From Moritella yayanosii (lineage in GTDB: Bacteria; Pseudomonadota; Gammaproteobacteria; Enterobacterales; Moritellaceae), in the NCBI RefSeq assembly GCF_900465055.1, contig NZ_LS483250.1:1984001-2048000 (forward strand): DNA of 64,000 nucleotides. The letters run 5' to 3'. The notes below the pieces were generated by a model. It saw only the letters and a program-made list of their open reading frames with translations, was not told where the DNA came from and searched no databases. The position numbers were made by a program, and so were the translations under genes. This document shows, in pieces, positions 9,279 to 18,028 of the stretch (within the stretch, counting starts at the first letter, position 1; each line of letters starts with the position of its first letter).

Positions 9279-10100
9279 TTAAATACTACGTTTTCTATAG
9301 GGTAATGATTTTTTGACAAAATTACGAGTTACAGCCACAATTTGATTCCACTTACCCATGACTTTTTTCTGGGTTTCAGTTTCCAGTACTAATACTGCTT
9401 GCTCTGATGCCACCCATGTTTCGTTAAGTAACGATTTCGCGGCGACGATCGCATCTGGTGAACGGGTTTTTAGACTCTCGACAAAGGTCATCGCTGCTGC
9501 CATCGGATCATCACAAACATGCGTAACCAGACCATACTTTTCAGCCTCGATACCGCTAAATTTACGCCCCGTCATGGTTAACTCTTTGGCAATATCAATA
9601 CGGGTTAGTTCACGCATGGTGACCATGCCACTCATATCAGGAATTAGTCCCCATTTGATTTCCATCACCGAGAATTCACAATCAGCCGTGCTATAACGAA
9701 AATCTGCACCGAGCGCTATTTGTAAACCACCACCAAAACACACACCGTGAGTCACGGCAATGACAGGCACCGGAATTTGACGCCACAGATAACCCACCTT
9801 TTGTGCCAGATTAGCCAGTTCGCCTTCTTCACGTTTTAAGAGTTTACCGGGATTGAGGGGGTTTTTGATAATACTTTTGACATCAAGGCCAGCGCAGAAC
9901 ACCTTACCATCACCGCGTACGATCACTGCTCGGATAGCTTTATTATTAGCGAGTTCTGACGCGGTATTATCTAATGCATAAAACATATCCATGTCTAACG
10001 CATTATATTTAGAACCTCGATTAAGGGTGACAATCGCCACTTCATCGATAATTTCCACGGTAACACGTGGTTGTTTTGCGGTTACTTGACTATTTGGCAT
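9279..10100 (-). CDS. crotonase-family enoyl-CoA hydratase/isomerase
   Basis: 273 residues with the crotonase oxyanion-hole signatures: FCAGLDVKS near residue 70 and GVCFGGGLQIALGADFRY near residues 120-137. A following MEIKWGLIPDMSG stretch has the position expected for catalytic acidic residues. Such enzymes act on enoyl-CoA in fatty-acid or aromatic breakdown; the exact substrate is open. It is the first gene of an apparent operon with the Pat-like and LysR genes, spaced by 17 bases, suggesting acyl-CoA metabolism linked to lysine acylation. Confidence 0.85.
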   Translation of the reverse strand: MPNSQVTAKQPRVTVEIIDEVAIVTLNRGSKYNALDMDMFYALDNTASELANNKAIRAVIVRGDGKVFCAGLDVKSIIKNPLNPGKLLKREEGELANLAQKVGYLWRQIPVPVIAVTHGVCFGGGLQIALGADFRYSTADCEFSVMEIKWGLIPDMSGMVTMRELTRIDIAKELTMTGRKFSGIEAEKYGLVTHVCDDPMAAAMTFVESLKTRSPDAIVAAKSLLNETWVASEQAVLVLETETQKKVMGKWNQIVAVTRNFVKKSLPYRKRSI

Positions 10101-10119
10101 CTCTTACATTCCTTGTGTG

Positions 10120-10163
10120 ATACCAATCGCAATAAATAAATGTTCATTTAATACAATTGATAT
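10120..10163. repeat. short imperfect palindromic repeat (copy 1)
   Basis: The stretch starts ATACCAATCGCAATAAATAA, has a central TGTTCA, and ends in an imperfect reverse copy (TACAATTGATAT). A similar 48-bp palindrome is at 39901-39948. It sits just upstream of the crotonase gene start. Confidence 0.5.
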
Positions 10164-10271
10164 GCGATTCAATAATAAATCGTATACCAAGATAGTAGAG
10201 TAAAGAGTGACTTTATATCATGACATAACTCAAGTTTTCCTATTCTTAGAGCAAATGCCCGAATTATGTGT

Positions 10272-11441
10272 TTAAAACCACAGCATGGTTTGTGCTACTA
10301 GGCCAAATTTATTTGAACCGCCATAACTGGCACCGAGATCAAGGTGGAAAACATTAAATGGTGACAAACCAATACCAGCCGTGAATACCTGCCCTTTGTT
10401 ACCTTGCAAATCTGTGGTATAACCAGCACGCAATTGCATTGCAGAAGGCAAGCTTAGCTCACCACCAATTCGAAGCATTTGAGTATCGTCAAAATCATCA
10501 TTGATCCCAGACAAGCTAACGATATCTTCATAACGCTGGGTTTTATTTATATCTATATCCATAGCCAGCGTTGCATAGTCACTACTCCAACTTAGTCCTG
10601 TGGTCATCACAGGGTGTAGATTATAACTCGCGCTTGACCCGTTCATCGGTTTTAAATCCACTTCTTGCGGGATCAAATTTTTCACTACAGCACCCGCGCT
10701 TAATCCATATAACAGGCCAACTTCCATACCTAAGTCAAGGTTGAAGCCTTTCTTATCACTGCTCGCACCGTCTTTGTATTTACCCGGATCAAAATTGTCG
10801 ATAGTTTGTGAATAATTATAGGTTGAAATGATATTGTATTTCGGTGATATACCAACATGTATACCACCATAACGAGTATCGAACTTACGCGCGAAGGTCA
10901 TACCAAATTCAACCACCGAAATAGCATAGACACTCATTTTAGAATCAACATGGGTATCCGTCAGATCATTATCTAAGACATCAGCAAACAAAAAGGCATC
11001 GACATAACCTTTAATAAACACATTGGTGGAGTAATAACGTGTGGGCACAGAAGCAACCAGACCAAAACCCGCTTCGGAATAGGCTTTATCACCCGCAAGT
11101 TGGGTTAATGCTGCATTAACGATTAAAGCATCAGCAGGTTTTGAAACATCAGCATTAGCAATAACATCATAAAGATTTGAGGCATCATTAAATAATTCAT
11201 CAGGATCATCGAATTGAATACCCAGTACCGGAGCTAATAAACCAAAGTCATCACGTACATCATGCTTGGCCGCCATCGCCGGATTGTGGAAAGAAGCAGT
11301 AACATAATCTGCAGTAGTCACACCTACTCCACCCATTGCATATGAGCGCGCGTCGAACTCGGTTGCAGAAAGTTGGCAACTTATAACGGCAAGGCCCAAT
11401 GATAAAGGCAACAATAATGATTGGCTGAGTTGAATTTTCAT
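10272..11441 (-). CDS. TraF-family (PF13729-like) outer-membrane beta-barrel protein
   Basis: About 389 residues. The ATG at 11441 starts a clean signal peptide (MKIQLSQSLLLPLSLGLAVISCQLSA), with AAGGA upstream; an upstream in-frame start would bury it. The mature part opens with EFDARSYAMGGVGVTTAD and has an FHNPA motif, features of the F-plasmid-TraF-like/PorV-like barrel family that is common in Vibrio and Moritella chromosomes. Alternating polar/hydrophobic strands and a C-terminal aromatic residue (LWF) fit an outer-membrane barrel. Despite the name there is no conjugation gene nearby, and its function is unknown. Confidence 0.75.
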   Translation of the reverse strand: MKIQLSQSLLLPLSLGLAVISCQLSATEFDARSYAMGGVGVTTADYVTASFHNPAMAAKHDVRDDFGLLAPVLGIQFDDPDELFNDASNLYDVIANADVSKPADALIVNAALTQLAGDKAYSEAGFGLVASVPTRYYSTNVFIKGYVDAFLFADVLDNDLTDTHVDSKMSVYAISVVEFGMTFARKFDTRYGGIHVGISPKYNIISTYNYSQTIDNFDPGKYKDGASSDKKGFNLDLGMEVGLLYGLSAGAVVKNLIPQEVDLKPMNGSSASYNLHPVMTTGLSWSSDYATLAMDIDINKTQRYEDIVSLSGINDDFDDTQMLRIGGELSLPSAMQLRAGYTTDLQGNKGQVFTAGIGLSPFNVFHLDLGASYGGSNKFGLVAQTMLWF

Positions 11442-11655
11442 CAGATCATGAATCCTTATGATATTTGAATAGCGACATGTTCCATCGCACAAATTATAAG
11501 ATTTATATCGTCATCTCAGCTAACAACTTTAGTTAATTTCGTGTACTCACACAAAAAAACAGCTCGGTGCCTTGCTTATGGGTTAAGGACGAGTGGCTTT
11601 GACAGCCTTTCATGCTCAGTAATGCAGCAGTCAAACTGCAAATATAAGTTTTTAA

Positions 11656-11684
11656 TTGACCTTTACGAGGTGATTAATTACAGT
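11656..11684 (+). promoter_or_regulatory. probable promoter of the tRNA-Ser gene
   Basis: TTGACC at 11656-11661 and TACAGT at 11679-11684 are separated by 17 bases, about 35 bases before the mature tRNA. This is the only good sigma-70-like pair seen upstream of the tRNA. Confidence 0.5.
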
Positions 11685-11718
11685 ACGCATCGTTATATTT
11701 TATATAACATTCTGATTA

Positions 11719-11806
11719 GGTGACGTGTCCGAGTGGCTGAAGGAGCACGCCTGGAAAGCGTGTAAAGGGTAACCTTTCGAGAGTTCGAATCTCTCCGTCA
11801 CCGCCA
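11719..11806 (+). tRNA. tRNA-Ser (anticodon GGA)
   Basis: An 88-base class II tRNA. Acceptor stem GGTGACG (11719-11725) pairs with CGTCACC (11796-11802), followed by discriminator G and an encoded CCA (11804-11806). The anticodon stem CACGC/GCGTG holds the loop CTGGAAA with anticodon GGA at 11753-11755, which reads UCC and UCU. The long variable arm (AAAGGGTAACCTTT) and the T-loop GTTCGAATC are typical of tRNA-Ser. No other tRNA is adjacent. Confidence 0.96.
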
Positions 11807-11819
11807 TCAAACTACATTG

Positions 11820-11842
11820 AGATGCTTAGCGCATCTTTTTTT
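11820..11842 (+). terminator. terminator of the tRNA-Ser transcript
   Basis: AGATGC (11820-11825) pairs with GCATCT (11831-11836) around TTAGC and is followed by a seven-base T run to 11842. It lies 14 bases after the tRNA CCA end. Confidence 0.85.
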
Positions 11843-11953
11843 GTACCTGAAATTCAGTAATACCACCATTGTTGTTTGTATCTTTTCTTAGATGAATTAA
11901 TATTAACGTAGCAGATATCTTTCATTTTTAAATTGTCGTACGTAGGTAAAAAA

Positions 11954-12496
11954 TTGAGTAAAAATAACGAATCACATTTAGTTGCCGGTCGAGAATGTGG
12001 TGAATGCACAGCATGCTGTGTTGTACTGCAAATTGATGATGACAATTTTAAAAAGCCTGCCGATCAAGTCTGTACAAATTTAATGGCAAAAGGTGGCTGT
12101 AAGATCTATACCAAAAGACCTTCGGTATGCCAAGACTGGCATTGTGCATGGCGTTTCATGCCACAGTTAGATGAGAGCTGGAGACCAGATCTCTCAGGGA
12201 TCATGGTACGTTCAGACGAAAATGGGATTATTTTCCAACCGATTCACGATCCTAAAACCGTATTAATTACAGCACAAGCAATCGAGTTAATTGGTGGTGG
12301 TGTTGCCCAGGGCATTCCAATGTCAATGTCGATTCCAATTCGAAAAGGTTATCGCAGTTATAGCACTGCGCTTAACGAACCTTTAGCGGCTGCTGTAGAG
12401 GCTAGAAGTCTGCCGATGATCCAGGATAAAATGCTGGAACTGATTGAGTTTTCATTAGCACAAAATACAGCGATAATTCCAATCATCGAGCGTTAA
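11954..12496 (+). CDS. YkgJ-family cysteine-cluster (putative metal-binding) protein
   Basis: About 180 residues with the family pattern CGECTACC near the N-terminus, then a cysteine in the CTNLMAKGGC region, the RPSVC motif and a following WHC. The CxxCxxCC cluster is thought to chelate zinc or iron-sulfur, but no enzymatic role is established. No ATG is available near the start: a TTG at 11954 has TAGG seven bases upstream and is preferred over the TTG at 11933. A second, shorter cysteine-cluster protein occurs at 46043. Confidence 0.75.
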   Translation: MSKNNESHLVAGRECGECTACCVVLQIDDDNFKKPADQVCTNLMAKGGCKIYTKRPSVCQDWHCAWRFMPQLDESWRPDLSGIMVRSDENGIIFQPIHDPKTVLITAQAIELIGGGVAQGIPMSMSIPIRKGYRSYSTALNEPLAAAVEARSLPMIQDKMLELIEFSLAQNTAIIPIIER

Positions 12497-12672
12497 TAAT
12501 AACTCAATAATTTCACGATATCGATAAGCGTAGTAACTCACGAGCTTGCCCAGATTAGATATCAATATTGTTTTTTTTAGAGAAATTGATCAATTGATGA
12601 CGAAGATAGCTATGGAATGCATCATGATCAACCAGTAAGTACCAATACATATAGCAATCACCTGCTGGTAAT

Positions 12673-14026
12673 CTGTCTCTTGATCAGATCTCACAACACC
12701 TTACCGGCGGCTAACATTTCTTTCGCTAACCGTAAAACCACCTAATTTAGCTAAGGATTTATAAGCCCATTTCATATCGGGCGCGGTTTTTCCGTCATGA
12801 CCTCTGACTTTATAATGTTGCTGTAATATCTTCCATTCATCTTGCTCAAATACCGTATCACAACGTTGATTTTCTATGCCTACCGCTTCATCGATAAGCC
12901 CTTTTTTTCGTAGGTAGAGCGGTAAGGTCATTACTTCTCTAAGTTGAAGCAATCTAATACCAATGAAAGCTAAAATTGATACTGCCCGCTCTAAGTTTTT
13001 TGGCTCTGTCATGCGCTGACGCTCTGCTCCTGCGCCGGTTTTCCACGCTTTATGGAAGTCTTCTATTCGCCATCTCGCAGCATAAATATCAATGATATGT
13101 AGTGCTTGTTCCAATGTATCTATTGGTTCGCTGGTCAATAATACCCAGCGTAATGCGTCACTCTTTCCAGTGGCATTGGTTTCTTCGGCGTAAACGACAT
13201 TGATTGAACCTGCTGCCGTTTTCGCTTTAAGGGTAATTTGTGCCACTTTAACCGTTAACTGAGCGGTTATTGCTACTCTATTAACTCGTTTACCCTTACT
13301 GTTTTTGATGCATTTTTGTGGAATATTGGCAGTGTAACTGCCTAGTTCAGGCTGCTCATTAAGGTATTCGAACAAAGCGTTCATTATGCAGCTGTTTATC
13401 TTGAAGATAACTCAGGATATCGGCTTCACGATCACAGACAGATATCATATTAGCCATCGTTTCACCTAACCGTTGACGACAAAAATATGAAGCGTCGGGC
13501 CATTTACCGCTCTCTTTTTCGTCAGCGTCATTAATATTATCTGGCCGACACCACCAATCTTGATGGATAAGACCTAATGTTCTTGTGCTATGGCTGTCAA
13601 GTAACATCACGGAGTGTACCCTCCAACCACGAGATTTATCGGTTGTTTTACCCAATTTACCTAGGTCTTCTGCCACCTGATGCTTATAGCTTAACGATGT
13701 TGTATCTTCGAGAGCCAGAATTTCAGGGATATCCTTAACTAAAGAAGCCGTATGTTCGAATCCTGCAACTCGAATCATCTCTGGAGAAACATTTTCATTA
13801 CGTATCAATCTATAAGAACCTTCTAGTTTAGCTTCATTTCCAAGGCATGATCTGGCGATAGATTTACCGCTGCTACCTGCCATATTGGCACAGGTATTAA
13901 TTAATCGTTCTGTTTTACGAATATCACCTAAATCAGCATGTTGGAAGTGATCTCTTGCCCATTGTTCAGGGTTGAATATTGACATGATATTGATACCTGT
14001 TATTGACGTTAACAGATCAGATCATG
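12673..14026 (-). mobile_element. IS4-family (Tn5/IS50-like) insertion sequence, decayed
   Basis: The left end has CTGTCTCTTGATCAGATCT at 12673-12691, an end of the Tn5/IS50 type (compare CTGACTCTTATACACAAGT). At the right end only the inner part survives: AGATCAGATCATG at 14014-14026 matches the inverse of the left end, with one internal difference, while the outer bases (expected GAGACAG) are different. Between them lies a single leftward transposase gene broken into two frames. No target duplication could be matched. The element seems unable to transpose itself. Confidence 0.75.
12701..13985 (-). pseudogene. IS4-family DDE transposase, frameshifted
   Basis: Residues from the ATG at 13985 to about 13370 carry the Tn5-like N-terminal domain, the first catalytic aspartate in ALEDTTSLSY and the second in VCDREADILSYL. 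Reading then runs into a stop just after HNERFVRIP (13359). The remainder (13384-12701, other frame) continues with LFEYLNEQPELGSY and the YAARWRIEDFHKAWKTG segment, the Y-(2)-R-(3)-E-(6)-K signature with the catalytic glutamate. Relatives have a stretch after ERFVVR that is missing here, so a small deletion with frame loss is inferred. All three catalytic acids survive, but in separate frames. Confidence 0.85.
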
Positions 14027-14206
14027 GTTTTTCAAAAAGGTTCAATATTTGTGACTAAGGGACAGGTCCAGAACAGTAAAATATCTGAGTCAATATGCTC
14101 GAAGAGCGAGTCAATTAAAAGACCGTCAGACCGGACGTTTACAATATGACGTTGAACCAATTAATGCTTAAGGTCCAACGTATGATTTTATACTGAGTAT
14201 ATTAGA

Positions 14207-14533
14207 TCATGGCTTAAGTTCAGCAGGTATTACTAGGTCAAATACTTCTTTTAAGGTGTTTATTCGGTTATCAACTTTTCGTGATGCACCTTCAAGCGTA
14301 TGACCATCATCCAATAGTTCTTTAATGAGAACTATTTTCTTTACATTAAATAAATCATATTGCCGAGTATTAGAGTTACCACTACTAGCCTCTATATATC
14401 CTTTATCTTGCCAATAACGAATTTTCCTAGCGGGTACATTCGTTATATCAGATACCTCATGAATACCAACTTTGACTTTTTTAAAAAAATCGTAATACGA
14501 GTTTTCACTCTCTTTAAATAGTTGATCGGTCAT
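14207..14533 (-). CDS. MerR-family transcriptional regulator
   Basis: About 108 residues. The MerR-type winged helix is clear: IHEVSDITNVPARKIRYWQDKGYIEA, then a region ending DLFNVKKIVLIKELLDDGHTLEGASRKV. The protein stops soon after, with only a short C-terminal helix and no cysteine-bearing metal-binding loop, so a metal sensor is unlikely. The ATG at 14533 has AGGA just upstream; an ATG at 14566 is an alternative. It is divergent from the MFS operon, separated by a spacer with repeated TTACAT/ATGTAA boxes, and probably controls that operon and itself. Confidence 0.82.
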   Translation of the reverse strand: MTDQLFKESENSYYDFFKKVKVGIHEVSDITNVPARKIRYWQDKGYIEASSGNSNTRQYDLFNVKKIVLIKELLDDGHTLEGASRKVDNRINTLKEVFDLVIPAELKP

Positions 14534-14588
14534 TTTCCTAGCCTTATTATATTTTATATATAACACCGATTATAGCAGCTTGGCTTAT

Positions 14589-14765
14589 ATAAATGTAATA
14601 AAAATACAATGAACATCCCCAAGCAGCCTTTAATGCGCCCAAGTTACATTTAAAGACCTTGAATTACAATAAATGTAATTCAAATAAAACAAATATAACC
14701 ATTGACACATTGACAACATTTAAACTACATTTATAGCGGCCAGTAGGCATCAAATGTAATTGGGA
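14589..14765. promoter_or_regulatory. divergent promoter region with a repeated TTACATTT/AAATGTAA operator
   Basis: At least five copies of ACATTTA or its inverse occur: about 14590, 14645, 14663-14683, 14726 and 14751. The best is an inverted pair GAATTACA/TGTAATTC at about 14662-14682. Two overlapping TTGACA hexamers (14702-14707 and 14710-14715) with TATAGC at 14732-14737 give a plausible rightward promoter inside the array. Operator use by the adjacent MerR protein is inferred. Confidence 0.6.
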
Positions 14766-14773
14766 GGTGTGTA

Positions 14774-15934
14774 ATGTTATCTAAATGGACATGTTTATTA
14801 ATGTTGTTAGTATTTACTGCTGTATCAGTGGTATCTCAGTTGTATGTTCTACTGCCAGTAGCAGAAGAACTTGCTAATAATTTTCACCAACCCGTTTCTA
14901 AAGTTATCTTGTTAACGAGTTTTTTTGGTTTTGCTTACGCCGCGGGATTTTTAGTGTGGGGGCCGTTATCTGATCGCTATAGCAGAAAACATATTATGTT
15001 AGCTGGTATGTCAGGATTACTGATATTCACCGTGTTACTCAGTTTTACGCTGCCATTTTATTGGGTTTTATTATTACGTATTGCTCAAGGATTTATGGCA
15101 GCATCATTTCCACCATTAGCTTTAGCGCTTATTGCTGAGCGTTTTCCTAATACTAAAAAAATGAATGCTATTGCCTGGATGAGTACTGCATTTTTATTAT
15201 CTGCGTTGATCGGACCCTGGATAGGGAATGCGGTGATTGATGGCACACTAACAAGAGTAATGCCCATTTTTATCATTTGTTATGTGTTTAGTTTGATAGG
15301 TTTTATCTGGTTGCCTGATTCGTCAACTACGACTGCACGTTCAAAAATCCCCGCTTTTCTACCTAGATTACGCGCTATTTTAGCGATGCCTGAACTATTA
15401 AAAGTATATTTAGTTGCCTTGGTTTTATTGGGTAGTTTTGTAGCCTTATATACAACGATTAGTCTTTATTATTCTAGTGCGTTACAAACACAAGGCTGGG
15501 ATATTGCCAAACTACGCATTGTGGCGGTGCCTTGTATGTTTATGCCATTAATCATAGGTCGGGTACTGGGTAAACTTGGAGTGCCAGTCAGTATTTTCCT
15601 TTTTTTGATTATCGCAGCTACCATGTTGGCTCTACAAGTATTCAGTTTGGGAAATCAATTTTTTGTGGTTTATCACTTACTGTTTGTTGCCGCTATTGCT
15701 TCTGCAGTACCTAGTTTAATTGCGTTGGTAAATCAGCTGTCACCACCTGAAAATCGTGGATTAGCCGTATCGCTTTATACGTTTAGTTTGTTTATTGGAG
15801 CAAGTCTTGGTGCCTGGTTGCCTGTATTGCTAGGCGAACAGTTTATTCTTTATCTCGCTGGCGCATTATTTTTAGTCGGATTGCTTTATTTGCCTTTCTT
15901 TAACCGTCAAGTTAAGGAGAAAAAACATGCGTAA
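14774..15934 (+). CDS. MFS transporter, drug or metabolite efflux type
   Basis: 386 residues and about twelve hydrophobic segments. The motif-A loop between helices 2 and 3 reads GPLSDRYSRKHIML, and the C-terminal half has the matching LSPPENRG loop. This places it among 12-helix antiporters such as YnfM- or Bcr-type. GGGAGGTG directly upstream of the ATG is a strong ribosome site. It overlaps the next gene by eight bases and is divergent from the MerR gene. The substrate is unknown. Confidence 0.85.
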   Translation: MLSKWTCLLMLLVFTAVSVVSQLYVLLPVAEELANNFHQPVSKVILLTSFFGFAYAAGFLVWGPLSDRYSRKHIMLAGMSGLLIFTVLLSFTLPFYWVLLLRIAQGFMAASFPPLALALIAERFPNTKKMNAIAWMSTAFLLSALIGPWIGNAVIDGTLTRVMPIFIICYVFSLIGFIWLPDSSTTTARSKIPAFLPRLRAILAMPELLKVYLVALVLLGSFVALYTTISLYYSSALQTQGWDIAKLRIVAVPCMFMPLIIGRVLGKLGVPVSIFLFLIIAATMLALQVFSLGNQFFVVYHLLFVAAIASAVPSLIALVNQLSPPENRGLAVSLYTFSLFIGASLGAWLPVLLGEQFILYLAGALFLVGLLYLPFFNRQVKEKKHA

Positions 15935-16577
15935 GGTAATCCTGTTGACCTCTTGTTTTATGTTGTCCTGTGGTTTTTATACTACGGTCTCGGCCAACGA
16001 AACAATACCTGTAAATATTTATAAACAAAAGGATATGTTAGAAATGGAACAATATCAGAAATTTATACCAAGCGGCTTTGTACCTGTGTATCAAGCCGAC
16101 GGTAGTATGGACAATACGTCAGTCTCCTTAGTTCGGTATCAACCGCAGGCTAATAGTCAATTGATGCTGCAACAACAACATGTCAGCTTTGTTCTTGATT
16201 TACAGGGTAAACTAATGGGGTTTAATCGTCTCATTCCTGACTTTTCGATGAATGCCGGCACATTACCTGATCCTGATGAATCTCGCGTGCTTGCAATTGA
16301 ATTTTTAGAAAAATACGCACCAGATCTTGTTAAAGACATGGATGTGAAATGGATCAAACCCCATGATGAGATCATCTATCAAAACAACAAAAAAATGACA
16401 CTCACAGGTATGAAGGTTAAATGCCGAAATAAAAGTGATGGTCGTTATTTTTGGGTGGTTATTGCCCAGGATCGCAGTGTGATGACATTTGAAAGAGATA
16501 TCGTTTGGGATTTTTTTAGAGCTGGAAGACAAACAGAAAAGTGGTTACACGATAGTTGGTTAACAAATAAAATTTAA
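15927..16577 (+). CDS. exported protein of unknown function, coupled to the MFS gene
   Basis: 216 residues with a signal peptide ending near VSANE (residues 1-24), so secreted or periplasmic. No lipobox cysteine is at the cleavage point. The mature part has two similar-looking strand/helix halves (FVLDLQGKLMGFNR and YFWVVIAQDRSVMTFER), reminiscent of PepSY-like modules, but I cannot assign a family. The ribosome site AAGGAG lies inside the end of the MFS gene, so translation is likely coupled. Co-regulation by the MerR protein is inferred. Confidence 0.65.
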   Translation: MRKVILLTSCFMLSCGFYTTVSANETIPVNIYKQKDMLEMEQYQKFIPSGFVPVYQADGSMDNTSVSLVRYQPQANSQLMLQQQHVSFVLDLQGKLMGFNRLIPDFSMNAGTLPDPDESRVLAIEFLEKYAPDLVKDMDVKWIKPHDEIIYQNNKKMTLTGMKVKCRNKSDGRYFWVVIAQDRSVMTFERDIVWDFFRAGRQTEKWLHDSWLTNKI

Positions 16578-16685
16578 AAAATACAATTTTAACCTTGAAT
16601 TACTAATATTCGAGATTAGGAAAAAGGACAATGTGGTTTTAAGTGATAACAATTAAAATTAAACCAATGTAGGTTTTCCATGGTA

Positions 16686-16711
16686 CTTTTCCACCTTGCT
16701 AGGTGGAAAAG
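16686..16711. other. perfect 11-bp hairpin in the spacer after the MFS operon
   Basis: CTTTTCCACCT (16686-16696) pairs fully with AGGTGGAAAAG (16701-16711) around TGCT. Neither direction has a T run, so it is not a classic terminator. It may be an RNA-stabilising end or a rho-dependent element. The rest of 16578-16864 shows no gene. Confidence 0.5.
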
Positions 16712-16864
16712 GCAATAACGAAAAATCAATTATTTCATATGACTCTTGATGACTAATTATTGCTATGCCAGATTAGATTAAAAATTAGCTTATAAGAAAT
16801 AATAGTGTTGAGCTAGCGCGATGGTTATATAGCCTCATGAACAAGAGGCTATTCCCTTTAGCCC

Positions 16865-17719
16865 TTAATTATCAAACAACCCAGTCACTTTACGTAACGG
16901 TTTTAACTCAGGCGCTTCACGCTGTTTTTTAGCCTGTAAGATCGTCATGGTTTCTTCTAAACACAACATACCGGCTTGCCAAGTCGCCATGTATTTCAAG
17001 CTGTCATCAACACCATGATCACGACTGTAATTAAGCATCTCTTTGCTGCCTGTCACTGCCAGTGGTGAGTGTGCCGCAATTTGACTGGCGATCTGTAATA
17101 CCCCATCCAACATGGCTTCGTGTGTTTCAAATACCTGATTAACGAGACCAAATTTCTCTGCTTCAGCAGCACTAAAATTACGCCCTGTGTATGCGAGCTC
17201 ACGCACAATGCCTTGGGGTAAAATACTCGGTAAACGCTGCAATGACCCCAGATCAGCAGTAATGCCTAACTCCACTTCTTTAATGGTAAAGAACGCATCT
17301 GCCGTGCAATAGCGCATGTCTGATGCTGCGATCAGATCTAAGGCACCACCAATACAACCACCTTGGATCGCCGTTAATACCGGTACCCGTAATTGCTCAA
17401 GATCAGTAAATACTTGCTGCAATTGCATAACAAAACGGCGCATCGCTTCACTGACTCTGGCTTTATCTTTACCCATAGGGAAGTTATCAGGGCTTTGGAA
17501 TACGTCTAAATCCATACCAGCGCAGAAATGTGGGCCTTGTGCTGAAATAACCAACACACGTAAATCATCAGCCATCGACAGCGCTGCGATAGCCGCTGGA
17601 AATTCACGCCAAAAATCCAGGTTCATTGAATTTAATTTATCAGGTCGACTAAATTGCAAATGCGCGACACTATTTTCAATCGTTAGCGTAAAGGTATTGT
17701 AAGTAGATGCTATTTCCAT
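16865..17719 (-). CDS. crotonase-family protein, resembles delta(3,5)-delta(2,4)-dienoyl-CoA isomerase
   Basis: 284 residues with crotonase signatures HFCAGMDLDVF and IQGGCIGGALDLIAASDMRYC. The next stretch, FFTIKEVELGITADLGSLQRLP, closely follows the dienoyl-CoA isomerase (ECH1) pattern, in which the glutamate of KEV and the aspartate of AD are catalytic. Such enzymes shift double bonds during breakdown of unsaturated fatty acids, which fits an organism making polyunsaturated lipids (inference). It stands alone, divergent from the 18-kb membrane genes. Confidence 0.82.
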   Translation of the reverse strand: MEIASTYNTFTLTIENSVAHLQFSRPDKLNSMNLDFWREFPAAIAALSMADDLRVLVISAQGPHFCAGMDLDVFQSPDNFPMGKDKARVSEAMRRFVMQLQQVFTDLEQLRVPVLTAIQGGCIGGALDLIAASDMRYCTADAFFTIKEVELGITADLGSLQRLPSILPQGIVRELAYTGRNFSAAEAEKFGLVNQVFETHEAMLDGVLQIASQIAAHSPLAVTGSKEMLNYSRDHGVDDSLKYMATWQAGMLCLEETMTILQAKKQREAPELKPLRKVTGLFDN

Positions 17720-17890
17720 TTTTTTCGTTCCTTGATAATGATTACTTTATGCTAACAAAATGAATCTCCGTCAGCATTATCTTTACGCGACATATTATTA
17801 TCTGTATCTCACCGCTAAAAATAGCATAAATGAGATCTCAACCACACACCCACCAAAATATAGCCACTTAGGGTTAATTAAATCAAAAAA

Positions 17891-17960
17891 TTGATCGAGA
17901 TCACTTAAAAACCACCCCCAAATGGCTATCATTGCCCCAGGTTAGAGTTATTGCTCTAAT
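17891..17960 (+). promoter_or_regulatory. FNR/CRP-like box and shared TAGAG-N6-CTCTA dyad upstream of the 18-kb membrane gene
   Basis: TTGATCGAGATCAC at 17891-17904 fits an FNR box (TTGAT-N4-ATCAA) with one mismatch, and resembles a CRP core. Further on, 17936-17959 reads CCCCAGGTTAGAGTTA followed by TTGCTCTA, forming the dyad TAGAG-N6-CTCTA. Nearly the same block occurs before the outer-membrane gene at 20452-20475. Otherwise 17720-18028 has no gene. Confidence 0.6.
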
Positions 17961-18028
17961 AATTATTAATCAGACCTGAACTAGATAAAGATAGTTCAAA
18001 TATTTAAATAAAAACTACTGGAGGCTCT

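Noticed and set aside
10272-11441. The TraF-like gene as evidence for a conjugative element
   Set aside because: Chromosomal members of this barrel family are common, and no other transfer gene is near.
11541-11723. Open frame of 60 codons before tRNA-Ser
   Set aside because: It overlaps the tRNA promoter, has no ribosome site and no known motif.
11719-14026. tRNA-Ser with downstream IS as a genomic island
   Set aside because: No integrase, no repeat of the tRNA 3' end was found by eye, and the genes after it look chromosomal.
14061-14171. A 36-codon open stretch ending LQYDVEPINA just after the insertion sequence
   Set aside because: No start codon in frame and no recognised family; it may be a remnant of the gene that the element disrupted, but this could not be supported.
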